DNA from: Paenibacillus pedocola
GTDB taxonomy: Bacteria > Bacillota > Bacilli > Paenibacillales > Paenibacillaceae
DNA length: 64,000 nt
Direction of reading: 5' to 3'
Assembly (NCBI RefSeq): GCF_031599675.1
Contig: NZ_CP134223.1
Span: 2,480,001 to 2,544,000, forward strand
Under the pieces are notes generated by a model, which saw only the letters and a list, made by a program, of their open reading frames with translations, did not search any database and was not told the origin of the DNA. Below, one piece after another: positions 21,162 to 30,234 of the stretch; the first letter of the stretch is position 1, and every line of letters begins with the position of its first letter. The position numbers and the translations under genes are program-made.

Positions 21162-24100
21162 TTGTCCGACACTCTTTATAAAACACTATTTTTGCGCTCT
21201 TCTACAGGATTTGCTGTTGTTTCCCTGGAGGACGGGACGATCCGGCTGGCCAACCCTGCCTTATGCAAGATGTTCGGATATACGGAGGAGGAGTTTATAG
21301 GTCTCCGGTATATGGATATTGCTTGTGCAGAAGAAAAGGACCGGGCGGATCAGAACCGGGTGATGAAGCTTTTGCTGCAAAGCCCCGGTGCGGCTGTAGA
21401 CAGCGAAGAACGTTTTTTGCGTAAAAACGGAGAAATGTTCTGGGTATCGCTGCATTTATTTCTAACCTTTGAGGAGAATGCGGAAGCCCCTACATATATG
21501 ATTGCGGAATTGACCGATATTACGGAACGCAAACAGGCGGAAAAGAAGATCAGGGAGGAACATAATCTCTATGATCTGATTACGCAAAATACACCGGATA
21601 TGATCTCTCTGGCTTATCCTGACGGTACTATATTTTATGTATCCCCTTCTGTAGAGAGAATGCTGGGATATCCCGCCTCCGAAATGATCGGCAAAAAAAG
21701 GCCGGAGTTCTATCATGAGGAAGATGCGAATGAGATGAGAGAGCAGGGGAAGCTCTTTTCAGACAGCGATGTGTTTACCCGCAGAGCACGGCATAAAAAC
21801 GGCGATTATTTGTGGATTGAGAGCTCTTTTCAGGTGATGCGTAATTCAAACGGTGAAGTGGAGCAGGTGCTCACGGTTGCCCGGGATATTACTGTGCGGA
21901 AGAAGTATGAAGAGATGCTGGCGAACGCCCAGTTCCTGGCAAAGATGGGCTCCTGGGAATGGGATCATGCCGGCAAGCAGCTGACCGCCTCAAGGGAAAT
22001 GCGCCATATTTTCGGACATACTGATGATAACAGCAACCATTCCTTATATGACCCTAAGCTTATTATGAGCTGTATTGATCCGGAGGATTTGCCCGGGGTA
22101 ATTCAAGCGATACTGGATTGTCTGGAGCATGGGGGGGACGGAAACAAGGTGTTCCGGATAACCTCAGCAGACGGTGTGAAGAAATTTATTGATGCCCATT
22201 GGAAAACTGCGCTGGATGCTTCAGGGAACATGCGTTATATCAGCGGTGTGATTCAGGATGTGACCGTACAGCTGATGATGGAGGCGCAGCTACGGGAAAG
22301 CGAGCACAATTACCGGCTGATTTCGGAGAATACCCAGGATTTCATTACAAGGAATGCCTCGGATGAGGAAGCCACTTATCTGTATGCTTCCCCGGTATGC
22401 CAGCAGATGTTCGGATTTACCCCGGAAGAATTGATAGGTACCGCCGGGATGAGTTATGTTCATCCGGAGGATAAAGACAGAGTGCAGGCATATCGGATTG
22501 AAGGCGGGAACGGGAAGCAGCTTGAACCGATCGTTTTCCGTTTCCGGTGTAAAGACGGCACGTATATGTGGGTGGAGACAACGCTTCGCCATATCACCTC
22601 TGGGACTGGCGGGTCACCCGAGATCATCGGCGTGACACGTAATGTTTCGGAGCGCAAGCAGTATGAGCTTAAAATGATGGAAAGTGAGAACCGCTACAAA
22701 TCCCTGTTCGAATACAATCCCTCTGCAATTATTGCGATGGATCTGGAGGGCTGCATTCAATCGCTCAATGCCAGTCTGCAGTATCTGACCGGTTATTCCC
22801 GCGAGAGTCTGCTGCATTCGTCCTACAGTGAGCTTATTGATTTGGATGAGCTGGATTTTGTGTCAGACCGTTTCAAGCTCGCTGCAAGCGGTGTGGCTCA
22901 GACCTTTGAGAGCCGGCTGATTCACAGGGACGGCCATGCTGTTGAGGTAAGTATGATTTATGTACCGATACTGCTGGACTCCCGGGTTGTCGGGGTATTT
23001 GCCATCACGAGCGATATTACGGAGCGCAAGCGCCATCTGGAGCAGATCGAGAAGCTAAGCTATGAGCATGCGCTGATCCTGAATTCAGTTACCGAGGGTA
23101 TTTTCGGGATGAGTCTTGAAGGTGAAACGGTGTTCATTAATCCTGCTGCCTCTGCGATGCTGGGCTATGGTCCGGGGGAGCTGGGAGGAAGCATTGCGCT
23201 GCACTCGATACAGCAGACCTGGCTGGACGGCGAGCCGTACCCGGGAGGCGGCAAGACACTGCCGGAATGGTTCTCTGAGCATCTGTCCTACGAAGAGAAG
23301 GAAGGGGTATTCTGGAGACGGGACGGCTCCAGCTTTCTCGTCAAATACCGGATGACCCCGCTGTTTGACAATGGGGAGCGCAAGGGCGTTGTTGTGGTAT
23401 TCCGCGACATTACCGAGGAAAAGGCAATTGTACGGGCCAAGGAGTCGGCGGAGCAGGCTGACCGGGCGAAATCGGAGTTTCTGGCGATCATGAGCCATGA
23501 GCTGCGCACACCGATGAACGGGATTATCGGGATGGCCGATTTGCTTGCCGGAACGGAACTGAGTGAGGAACAGCAATATTATACGCAAATTATTAATAAA
23601 AGCGGCGCATCACTGCTGCATATTCTGAATGAGGTGCTTGATTTCAGTAAAATTGAGGCGGGGATGATGTCCATCGAGCTGCAGGCGGTCGATCTCCGCC
23701 AGGTCATGACCCATGTTACCGAAATTTTTTACCCCCGGGTAAAAGAAAAGGGCCTTATACTGCATGCAGAGATCGATCCTGCGCTTCCGCAGCTTTTGGT
23801 AACCGATGAAGGACGGCTGCGCCAGATTCTTATTAATCTCGTAGGGAATGCTGTGAAATTTACCGAAGAAGGGTCAGTCAGTCTTTCTGTGAAGCTGGAA
23901 GCATTCAGGGAGCCTGGGCAGGCGATTCTCAAGTTCACTGTAAAAGATACTGGTATTGGCATTCCGCAAGCCAGCCAAGGACTGCTGTTCCAATCTTTTT
24001 CCCAGCTGCATCCATCTATTAACCGTAAGTATGGTGGGACTGGACTGGGGCTTGCGATCAGCAAAAAGCTGGTCGAGCTGCTGGGCGGAGCGATAGGGGT

Positions 24101-24626
24101 CGACAGCCAGGAGGATGAGGGATCGGAATTCTACTTCACTATTGAAGCATTAATCCCGCAGCAGTCTGCCCAGGGAATCCTTACTGCAGGCACCGGGGAT
24201 AAACAGATAAAAGTAAAAAACAGACGTACAGAGTACTCTACAGGTGAATTTGGACCGCTCTCGATTCTGATTGCCGAAGATCATCCGGTGAACCTGCAAA
24301 TTTTACAGGTCTATCTGAAGAAGCGGGGATATGCCGCCGATGTGGCTCTGAATGGTCAGCAGGCTGTTGAGGCGGTACGCTCGAATCACTATGATCTGAT
24401 CTTTATGGATATTCAAATGCCGCTGATGGACGGTATTGAGGCTACCGTGAAAATAAGGGAGGAGCACGGGCTGTATCCGGTGATTGTAGCGGCTACGGCT
24501 TTTGCCCAAAAAGAAGACAGGGAGCTGTGCCTGAAAGTAGGCATGCAGGACTTCATTTCCAAACCGATTCGTACGGAGGAGCTGGACAGGGTGCTGCGGG
24601 AATGGTCGGCCCAAATCCGCAGATAG
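21162..24626 (+). CDS. Hybrid sensor histidine kinase with six PAS domains and a receiver
   Basis: 1154 residues from a TTG at 21162 that has AGAGGAGG 8 bases upstream; the ORF is open further 5' but without a ribosome site. I count six PAS-type repeats, each ending near an ITERK or DIT-type linker (for example ANPALCKMFGYTEEEFIG, YVSPSVERMLGYPASEMIG, INPAASAMLGYGPGELGG). Then come HisKA with the phospho-His in IMSHELRTPMNGI, HATPase (VGNAVKFTEEG, DTGIGIP, GGTGLGLAISKKL) and a receiver (LIFMDIQMPLMDG, KPIRTEEL). No membrane helix is seen, so sensing is cytoplasmic. No separate response regulator gene is adjacent. Confidence 0.92.
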   Translation: MSDTLYKTLFLRSSTGFAVVSLEDGTIRLANPALCKMFGYTEEEFIGLRYMDIACAEEKDRADQNRVMKLLLQSPGAAVDSEERFLRKNGEMFWVSLHLFLTFEENAEAPTYMIAELTDITERKQAEKKIREEHNLYDLITQNTPDMISLAYPDGTIFYVSPSVERMLGYPASEMIGKKRPEFYHEEDANEMREQGKLFSDSDVFTRRARHKNGDYLWIESSFQVMRNSNGEVEQVLTVARDITVRKKYEEMLANAQFLAKMGSWEWDHAGKQLTASREMRHIFGHTDDNSNHSLYDPKLIMSCIDPEDLPGVIQAILDCLEHGGDGNKVFRITSADGVKKFIDAHWKTALDASGNMRYISGVIQDVTVQLMMEAQLRESEHNYRLISENTQDFITRNASDEEATYLYASPVCQQMFGFTPEELIGTAGMSYVHPEDKDRVQAYRIEGGNGKQLEPIVFRFRCKDGTYMWVETTLRHITSGTGGSPEIIGVTRNVSERKQYELKMMESENRYKSLFEYNPSAIIAMDLEGCIQSLNASLQYLTGYSRESLLHSSYSELIDLDELDFVSDRFKLAASGVAQTFESRLIHRDGHAVEVSMIYVPILLDSRVVGVFAITSDITERKRHLEQIEKLSYEHALILNSVTEGIFGMSLEGETVFINPAASAMLGYGPGELGGSIALHSIQQTWLDGEPYPGGGKTLPEWFSEHLSYEEKEGVFWRRDGSSFLVKYRMTPLFDNGERKGVVVVFRDITEEKAIVRAKESAEQADRAKSEFLAIMSHELRTPMNGIIGMADLLAGTELSEEQQYYTQIINKSGASLLHILNEVLDFSKIEAGMMSIELQAVDLRQVMTHVTEIFYPRVKEKGLILHAEIDPALPQLLVTDEGRLRQILINLVGNAVKFTEEGSVSLSVKLEAFREPGQAILKFTVKDTGIGIPQASQGLLFQSFSQLHPSINRKYGGTGLGLAISKKLVELLGGAIGVDSQEDEGSEFYFTIEALIPQQSAQGILTAGTGDKQIKVKNRRTEYSTGEFGPLSILIAEDHPVNLQILQVYLKKRGYAADVALNGQQAVEAVRSNHYDLIFMDIQMPLMDGIEATVKIREEHGLYPVIVAATAFAQKEDRELCLKVGMQDFISKPIRTEELDRVLREWSAQIRR

Positions 24627-24659
24627 GGTATACTACCCTTGTGAAGGGAGGGCCTCAAC

Positions 24660-24848
24660 ATGAAATGGATCCTTTATATACTGTTCGCTCTGCTGTACCT
24701 GATCGTTACCTTTTTCGGGCTGGGACCGGTATTGTTCGCGGATGGTTCTACAGCAGAGCGGATGGTAACGCTGGTTGTGGTGCTGCTGGTCTATGTGCTG
24801 ATCACGCTATGGCTGCGGAGTGTGCTGAAACGGCTGCGTCATCGTTGA
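24660..24848 (+). CDS. Small membrane protein, unknown function
   Basis: 62 residues with two hydrophobic helices (WILYILFALLYLIVTFFGLG and VTLVVVLLVYVLITLWL) and a basic tail KRLRHR. GAAGGGAGGG precedes the ATG by 7 bases, so it is a real gene. It starts 33 bases after the kinase and may be read through from it. I do not recognise the family. Confidence 0.7.
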   Translation: MKWILYILFALLYLIVTFFGLGPVLFADGSTAERMVTLVVVLLVYVLITLWLRSVLKRLRHR

Positions 24849-24928
24849 CAAAGACGCCTTTGCTGACTATATTTATATTATTCGTAATTATTACGATATA
24901 TAAATTCAGCCGGTGAGAGGGAATAGGT

Positions 24929-25333
24929 TTGCATACGATGAAACGCGGCGATTTTATGATCATTGTGCTAGTTTTGCTGCTGGCAGGCTCCATCTACGGG
25001 GTCAAATGGATGAATACCCGGGGTGAGCATTACGCACAGGGGGATTTGAAGGCTGTAATTACAGTGAACGGTAAAACCTATAAAACGATCGCACTGACCA
25101 AAGAAGAGCAAACGATCGAGATCAAGACCAAGTTTGGCCACAACACGCTGAAAGTATATGACTATGGCATTCAGATGACTTATTCGGATGCGCCGCTGCC
25201 TATTGCTATGGAGATGGGGTTCATTTCCAGGCCGAAACAGCAGATTATCTGCATTCCGGCCCGCCTGATGGTTGAGGTGATCAATCCGCACAAATCGATT
25301 GATGATGACGAAGAACTGGATGCCGTTATTTAG
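24929..25333 (+). CDS. NusG domain II-containing membrane-anchored protein
   Basis: 134 residues from a TTG at 24929 with GAGAGGGA 6-7 bases upstream (an ATG three codons later is poorly spaced). One N-terminal helix (FMIIVLVLLLAGSIYGV) precedes a small beta domain (AVITVNGKTYKTIALTKE, then IPARLMVEVINP) like the NusG II domain proteins found beside cell-envelope or FMN-transfer genes. Its role is unknown. The last 8 bases overlap the end of the convergent gene. Confidence 0.75.
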   Translation: MHTMKRGDFMIIVLVLLLAGSIYGVKWMNTRGEHYAQGDLKAVITVNGKTYKTIALTKEEQTIEIKTKFGHNTLKVYDYGIQMTYSDAPLPIAMEMGFISRPKQQIICIPARLMVEVINPHKSIDDDEELDAVI

Positions 25334-26204
25334 TCTCAATTTCTCCCGGGGTAGCCGGGAGCTGCTCCCAAACCGCTATGGAATCGGCGCTGGTGTACAC
25401 ATATGGTGTTGGAGGCTGAGGGATTGGCGTCAGACTATCCGGAGTAATCTGCATAATCTCCTCACCTTCGAATACAGCAACATGAAGCTTGCCCCGTACC
25501 TCAATCCAGGTGTCGGCGGGCAGGCTTATTTGCGTTTGCGGGTCAAGCAGGATACCAAAAGGGGTCGCGTCTGCTGTACAGCACTGTACCAGAAAGCGGC
25601 TTACGGCATAGGTAACGCTGTCCGCCCGCCGCTCGCGGTAGAGGAAACCGGACACGCTAATCTCCTTGCCTTCGAACTGCTTCTTATACAGATCAATCGC
25701 GCCGAATGTCTCAGAGAAGATCTCTGGATGCACGGTGATTACCGGCTGCTTATACAGCTTGCCGGCCAGTTCGGCGAACTCAGTCTGATAAGGATTAACG
25801 GCGGTAAAACGTTCTTCTCTCCCGGTTTCAGGCAGGGCATAGGTTAGGGAGATCCCTTTCCTTGCAGCCGCTTCGCTGCCTAGCGCCCGGTCGGGAAGCA
25901 GAAAGCCCAGCAGCAGGGGAAACAGGAACAAGCCGTAGAGGGCACTGCTTCTCGTGAGGGAACGGGGCAGCTGGTGCTCGCAGTCGCAGAGTGCGCTGCT
26001 TTTGCCGAATAAAGCCTGCAGACCGAGACTTGCAGCCATCAGTGAGAGCGGCACCGGACAGAGCCTGATCCAGCGCGCCAGCTTGGGCGCAACATAATAA
26101 TGCAGTGCATCCTGCTGGCTTAAATGTCCGATATACAGCGCGAAACCGAGCAGAATGACCGCCCTGAGCAGATAATGAATGCGGATGCTTCGCGGGTCAT
26201 TCAT
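25326..26204 (-). CDS. TIGR03943-family membrane protein, partner of the permease
   Basis: 292 residues: membrane segments in the first half (VILLGFALYIGHL, a central ALYGLFLFPLLLGFLLP) and a soluble C-terminal half (EISVSGFLYRERRADSVTYAVSRFLVQCCTADATPFGI). This is the YcgQ-like family that is regularly encoded beside a YcgR-like permease. The pair lies behind a COG0523 GTPase in a zinc-responsive island, so a role in metal handling is inferred. It starts 34 bases after the permease gene. Confidence 0.78.
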   Translation of the reverse strand: MNDPRSIRIHYLLRAVILLGFALYIGHLSQQDALHYYVAPKLARWIRLCPVPLSLMAASLGLQALFGKSSALCDCEHQLPRSLTRSSALYGLFLFPLLLGFLLPDRALGSEAAARKGISLTYALPETGREERFTAVNPYQTEFAELAGKLYKQPVITVHPEIFSETFGAIDLYKKQFEGKEISVSGFLYRERRADSVTYAVSRFLVQCCTADATPFGILLDPQTQISLPADTWIEVRGKLHVAVFEGEEIMQITPDSLTPIPQPPTPYVYTSADSIAVWEQLPATPGEIETK

Positions 26205-26238
26205 GTGGACCTCCTAAATGTTTTGTAAGAGTAATTCC

Positions 26239-27228
26239 TCACAGCCACAATGAAGCGAGCACCGAACCGGTGAACACAGCGGAGAAGATGAGGAAGAACA
26301 GGTACACTGCAAATCGGGTTTTGAACAGCGACAGCAGCATAAGTGAATTCTTGAAATCAAGCATCGGACCAAGCACCATAAAAGCGAGCAGAGAACCGGC
26401 AGGAAACGTATGCAGGAAGGTAGCCGCAACAAAGGCATCGGAGGTCGAGCACAGGGAGAGCACAAAGGCGAGTCCCATCATGAACAAGTAGGAGCCGAGC
26501 GGCTGTTCTCCGATGGCGGCCAGGCTGCCATGATTCATAAAAGTCTGAATACCGGAGGTCAGCAGGCAGCCGATGATTAAATATTTGCCCATTTCAAAAA
26601 ACTCGTCCGAGGTATGTACAAGGACCGAGACCAGCCGGCCTCCGCGCGTACGGAGCTGATGGGGTTCGGCAGTCTCCCGTTTGATGGACAGGCGCAGCGG
26701 CGATTTTCGGACCGTGGCGTAAATGATGAATCCGATCCCTGCAGCCACGGCAAAAGCCAGTCCCATCCGCGCATAAGCCAGCCATGGATGAGAGCGGAAG
26801 GCGGTCAGTGTTGCCCCGTAGACGACAGGATTCAGAATCGGGCCGGACAGAATGAACACGACGGCTACATATAGCGGCATCCCCTTGTGCATCAGGCGGC
26901 GGACGAGCGGGATCATCCCGCATTCGCAGACCGGGAAAATAAGGCCGAGCAGACAGCCGAACAGAATCGCCGGAACCGGCCGCCGCGGAATCCACCGCGA
27001 GATCCATTCATCCGGCACGAATACCCTCAGCAGCGACGAGAGCAGCGCCCCCAGCAGCACAAAAGGCAGGGCTTCCAGCAAAATGCCGATAAAGGCTGTT
27101 TTGAAGGTGTCCATATACGCATTGTCCAGCAGCTCCGGGTGATCCGGCAGCCAGACCATGCCGAAGATGATCAGGAAGACGGCTGGAACAAGCAGCGGCA
27201 GGATTTTGAGCGGCAAAAAGGTTGTCAA
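26239..27228 (-). CDS. YcgR/YraQ-type permease (UPF0718)
   Basis: 329 residues, about eight membrane helices. The first half contains GLIFPVCECGMIPLVRRL and FILSGPILNPVVYGAT, and the second half STSDAFVAATFLHTFPAG, all typical of the DUF318/UPF0718 permeases. It probably moves a metal, metal complex or small thiol compound across the membrane with its TIGR03943 partner. Bacillus homologues are controlled with zinc genes. Gap to the upstream GTPase is 30 bases. Confidence 0.82.
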   Translation of the reverse strand: MTTFLPLKILPLLVPAVFLIIFGMVWLPDHPELLDNAYMDTFKTAFIGILLEALPFVLLGALLSSLLRVFVPDEWISRWIPRRPVPAILFGCLLGLIFPVCECGMIPLVRRLMHKGMPLYVAVVFILSGPILNPVVYGATLTAFRSHPWLAYARMGLAFAVAAGIGFIIYATVRKSPLRLSIKRETAEPHQLRTRGGRLVSVLVHTSDEFFEMGKYLIIGCLLTSGIQTFMNHGSLAAIGEQPLGSYLFMMGLAFVLSLCSTSDAFVAATFLHTFPAGSLLAFMVLGPMLDFKNSLMLLSLFKTRFAVYLFFLIFSAVFTGSVLASLWL

Positions 27229-27258
27229 GGCTGGATTGGCTCCTTCCCGGTCTTTGCT

Positions 27259-28302
27259 TTAGGCGAACAGTGCATTCCAGCCCTCGGCCAGACGTTTCTC
27301 ATCCAGATTAAGTCCGATGAATACGATATAGGGCAAGCCGGGATACCGGGAGGTTTCCCAGGTTATGCGGTTTCCGGCAAATTGGACCAGCTGAACGGGC
27401 TGGTGCTCCTGTTCCTTTCCGGAAAGACGGACATGGCCTTTTGCCCTTACCAGGCTGCTGCCCCATTCTTGAAAAAAGGCCTCCAGCTCCCCTCTACTGA
27501 TACTCCGCTCCCCTGCCTGCGGGAAAGTTAACGTTACCGCAGTGACTTGTGAATAGGAGGCTTCCGCCTTTGTTTCGGGCTCCTGTACAGCGGTTGCTCC
27601 CCGGGAGTGTCCTGAATTCATGCGCTCCAGCGGGACTCCATTAATGCTGCGGGAACTGCGCTGTGCCGCAGCGCTGCGGGGGGCCTGAGGGCTGATTCCG
27701 GCCAGGAGCGGAGCCAGATTAATTTCGCTGTAATGGGTAAAGACGATTTCTGAGTCCGCGTTATACTTACGGACGGTCTTTTCAATTCTCCATAACGTTT
27801 CCGGCTCCACGAGATCGGATTTATTGACGATCAGCAGGTCGGCACCGCTCAGCTGCTTGCGCAGGGTGCGGATCAGCTGCTTATCGGCTGAAAAACGGCT
27901 GTTATACTCCAGTACGTTCTCCGCATCCAGCACCGTAACCGTATAATGCAGCATGAGACGCTCGCTTAGCGGAGGTGTCTGCAGCGATTTGGCAATTTCT
28001 TCGGGGTCGGCAACCCCCGTTAGCTCAACAAAGATAATATCCGGCCGCCGGGCCAGCATTGCATTCAGGCTCCTCGGCAGATCCTCCTTGCGGCTGCAGC
28101 ATACACAGCCGTCCAGCAGCTTTTCCACCGTTGTACCTGTATGCTCCTGCAGAATGTATCCGTCCACATCGCGTTTCCCCAGCTCATTCATCACCACACC
28201 CGGATTCAGCCCCCGTGCCTTGCTCTCCTTCAGCAGGGTGAGCAGGAGGGTTGTCTTCCCGCTCCCCAGAAAACCGCTCAATATCATCACCGGTATCTTC
28301 AT
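27259..28302 (-). CDS. COG0523 (CobW-family) GTPase, first copy
   Basis: 347 residues from the ATG at 28302 (MKIPVMILSGFLGSGKTTLL) with a GGGAG site; 12 more codons are open upstream without support. Walker A GSGKTT, the metal-binding CxCC motif in DGCVCCSRKEDL, FVELTGVADP and NKSD are intact. The CobW C-terminal domain follows a low-complexity Ser/Arg-rich stretch near 215-265 where many relatives carry a His-rich loop; here it has few His. It likely acts as a zinc metallochaperone at low zinc. First gene of the three-gene minus-strand operon. Confidence 0.87.
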   Translation of the reverse strand: MKIPVMILSGFLGSGKTTLLLTLLKESKARGLNPGVVMNELGKRDVDGYILQEHTGTTVEKLLDGCVCCSRKEDLPRSLNAMLARRPDIIFVELTGVADPEEIAKSLQTPPLSERLMLHYTVTVLDAENVLEYNSRFSADKQLIRTLRKQLSGADLLIVNKSDLVEPETLWRIEKTVRKYNADSEIVFTHYSEINLAPLLAGISPQAPRSAAAQRSSRSINGVPLERMNSGHSRGATAVQEPETKAEASYSQVTAVTLTFPQAGERSISRGELEAFFQEWGSSLVRAKGHVRLSGKEQEHQPVQLVQFAGNRITWETSRYPGLPYIVFIGLNLDEKRLAEGWNALFA

Positions 28303-28443
28303 GGTCCACACTCCCGCTTTTGTTTTTTGTAACTGCAAGAATCATAGTTTCATAATTCCATCTATACGTCATTTGGCGTACAGAAAGACCACAATTCTAA
28401 GAGAGTTCCCATGATGAACATTCGAATTTTCTGCCGCGGACGG

Positions 28444-28473
28444 TTGACATATGTTTAATATTACCTGTATGAT
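28444..28473 (+). promoter_or_regulatory. Promoter of the L33/COG0523 operon
   Basis: TTGACA (28444-28449), an 18-base spacer and TATGAT (28468-28473). The Zur-box begins 6 bases downstream. On the opposite strand TTACGA within the box and TAATAT 17 bases away (28463-28458) could form the divergent promoter of the GTPase-permease operon. Confidence 0.65.
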
Positions 28474-28478
28474 GTGTA

Positions 28479-28497
28479 AATCGTAAAAATTACGATT
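28479..28497. promoter_or_regulatory. Zur box 1, between divergent operons
   Basis: A 9-1-9 palindrome with one mismatched pair; its core TCGTAAAAATTACGA (28481-28495) is 14 of 15 to the Bacillus Zur consensus TCGTAATNATTACGA. It overlaps the start region of the plus-strand promoter and the -35 of the minus-strand one, so one box could repress both. Confidence 0.82.
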
Positions 28498-28518
28498 AAA
28501 TAAAAGGAGCTGAATACG

Positions 28519-28668
28519 ATGAGAGCAGTTGTAACTTTGGCTTGTACAGAAACAGGCGACCGCAACTATACCACTACCAAGAATAAGAGAAATCATCCGG
28601 GACGGCTGGAAATGAAGAAGTATTGTCCGCGTCTGAAGCGCGTTACGCTGCACCGTGAGACACGCTAA
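28519..28668 (+). CDS. rpmG: Ribosomal protein L33, zinc-independent paralogue
   Basis: 49 residues with the L33 pattern ([13 protein letters not shown], then [16 protein letters not shown]). The zinc-binding form has two CxxC pairs; here they are CTET and CPRL, so each pair has lost one Cys. This is the C-minus form made under zinc starvation to free the zinc in the normal protein. AAAAGGAG precedes the ATG. It sits directly behind Zur box 1 and before a COG0523 gene. Confidence 0.92.
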   Translation: MRAVVTLACTETGDRNYTTTKNKRNHPGRLEMKKYCPRLKRVTLHRETR

Positions 28669-28719
28669 GCTTTACTGTGACAAGGAGAATAAAACTATAC
28701 AAAGGTAAGGAGCAAATTG

Positions 28720-29928
28720 ATGAAGAAAATACCTGTAACTGTGCTCAGCGGATACCTCGGTTCCGGTAAAACCACACTGTTGAATCACATTCTGCATAAC
28801 CGCGGCGGCTTGAAGGTGGCGGTCATTGTCAATGACATGAGTGAGGTGAATGTGGATGCCAATCTGGTGAAATCCGGAAACACACTCTCCCGGACGGAAG
28901 AGAAGCTGGTGGAAATGTCTAACGGCTGCATTTGCTGCACTCTGCGGGATGATCTGCTGCTTGAAGTCAGCAAATTGGCCGCTGAAGGCCGGTTCGATTA
29001 TATACTGATCGAATCCTCCGGCATCAGCGAACCGGTTCCTGTGGCCCAGACCTTCACCTACGCCAATCCGGATCTGGATATTGATCTTACGGAGCTGGCC
29101 AGACTGGATACGATGGTCACCGTGGTTGATGCCAACCGGTTCTGGCATGACTTTGCTTCCGGCGACAGTCTGATCGACCGTAACATGACCGCCGGGGAAG
29201 GTGACTTCCGTGATATTGTCGATCTGTTGATCGACCAGATTGAGACCTGTGACGTACTCCTGCTCAACAAATGTGATCTGGTGGAAGAGCAGGAACTGAA
29301 CAGGCTGGAGGCTGTGCTGCGCAGGCTTCAGCCGTCCGCCAAGATCATCCGCACGGTCAAGGGTATGGTGGATCCCAAGGAGATTTTGAATACGGGGTTA
29401 TTTGATTTTGAGCAAACAAGCATGTCTTCCGGCTGGATCGCCGAGCTGAATAAGGACGGCCATACGCCGGAAACAGAAGAATACGGTATCGGTTCCTTTG
29501 TCTACCGGCGCAGAACGCCGTTCCATCCGCAGCGGCTAAGCTTCTTCTTCAGCAACTGGCCGGAAGAGGTTGTGCGCGCCAAAGGGCTGGTCTGGCTTGC
29601 CGCCAAGGGAGACCTTGCCGCGACATTAAGCCAGGCTGGGCCCTCGATTCAGTTCGGGCCTGCCGGCTACTGGCTGGCCACACTGCCGGAAGCGCAGCAG
29701 CTTGAGGTGCTGGAGAACGAGCCGGATGTCAAAGCCAGATGGGACGGGCAGTGGGGTGACCGGATGAATGAGATTGTGTTCATTGGTGTCGGCATGGAAC
29801 GAGCCGTCCTGGAAGCACGGCTCGACAGATGTCTGCTGACCACGGAAGAGATGCAGCAGGACTGGAAGCAGTTCAATAATCCTTTGCCATGGCCGGTAGA
29901 GGAGCTGCTAGCGGCAGCCCAGGAATAG
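28720..29928 (+). CDS. COG0523 GTPase, second copy (YciC/ZagA-like)
   Basis: 402 residues from the ATG at 28720, with AAGGAG upstream. LSGYLGSGKTTLL, NGCICCTLRDDL (CxCC zinc motif), LIESSGISEPVPVAQTF and NKCDLV are intact, and the C-terminal CobW domain is long (GSFVYRRRTPFHPQRL onward), as in the Zur-controlled YciC/ZagA proteins that deliver zinc to essential enzymes. Co-transcribed with L33, 51 bases upstream. Only modestly similar to the first copy, so the two are probably not a recent duplication. Confidence 0.9.
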   Translation: MKKIPVTVLSGYLGSGKTTLLNHILHNRGGLKVAVIVNDMSEVNVDANLVKSGNTLSRTEEKLVEMSNGCICCTLRDDLLLEVSKLAAEGRFDYILIESSGISEPVPVAQTFTYANPDLDIDLTELARLDTMVTVVDANRFWHDFASGDSLIDRNMTAGEGDFRDIVDLLIDQIETCDVLLLNKCDLVEEQELNRLEAVLRRLQPSAKIIRTVKGMVDPKEILNTGLFDFEQTSMSSGWIAELNKDGHTPETEEYGIGSFVYRRRTPFHPQRLSFFFSNWPEEVVRAKGLVWLAAKGDLAATLSQAGPSIQFGPAGYWLATLPEAQQLEVLENEPDVKARWDGQWGDRMNEIVFIGVGMERAVLEARLDRCLLTTEEMQQDWKQFNNPLPWPVEELLAAAQE

Positions 29929-30023
29929 GGGCCCCCACCTCTGGGCTGAGTGATGCAGACATAGAACTGGGGGTGTAGGCTGAGGGGAAAGTGTTGCAAA
30001 TACAAGAATAGGCACGATATTAT

Positions 30024-30056
30024 GCCGGAATCACAGTTAGGCGATTCCGGCTTTTT
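30024..30056 (+). terminator. Terminator after the second COG0523 gene
   Basis: GCCGGAATC and GATTCCGGC arms, then five T. Confidence 0.85.
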
Positions 30057-30078
30057 GCTGCCTTGCTTCACTCATTAA

Positions 30079-30093
30079 TCGTGTTGATTACGA
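30079..30093. promoter_or_regulatory. Zur box 2
   Basis: TCGTGTTGATTACGA matches the Zur consensus at 13 of 15 positions and is flanked by TAA and TTA, extending the palindrome. It lies upstream of the znu promoter. Confidence 0.65.
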
Positions 30094-30111
30094 TTAAATT
30101 ATGATTTTGGG

Positions 30112-30140
30112 TTTACAAATCGTAATTATTACGATAATAT
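30112..30140 (+). promoter_or_regulatory. Promoter of znuCBA-rpsN with Zur box in the spacer
   Basis: TTTACA (30112-30117), 17 bases, TAATAT (30135-30140). The spacer contains box 3, so bound Zur would cover the promoter. Confidence 0.75.
30120..30134. promoter_or_regulatory. Zur box 3, exact consensus
   Basis: TCGTAATTATTACGA is an exact match to the Bacillus Zur consensus TCGTAATNATTACGA, placed between the -35 and -10 elements. Confidence 0.92.
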
Positions 30141-30153
30141 CGTTGAAGTTAAT

Positions 30154-30168
30154 ACGTAAACATTACGA
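30154..30168. promoter_or_regulatory. Zur box 4, weaker
   Basis: ACGTAAACATTACGA, 13 of 15 to the consensus, centred 34 bases after box 3 and therefore in the transcribed leader. Confidence 0.55.
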
Positions 30169-30234
30169 TTAAGTTACTGTAAGTAAAGCAATATGTAGGA
30201 GCAGTAATTCAATGTGTGAAAGGGAGGCAACTCC

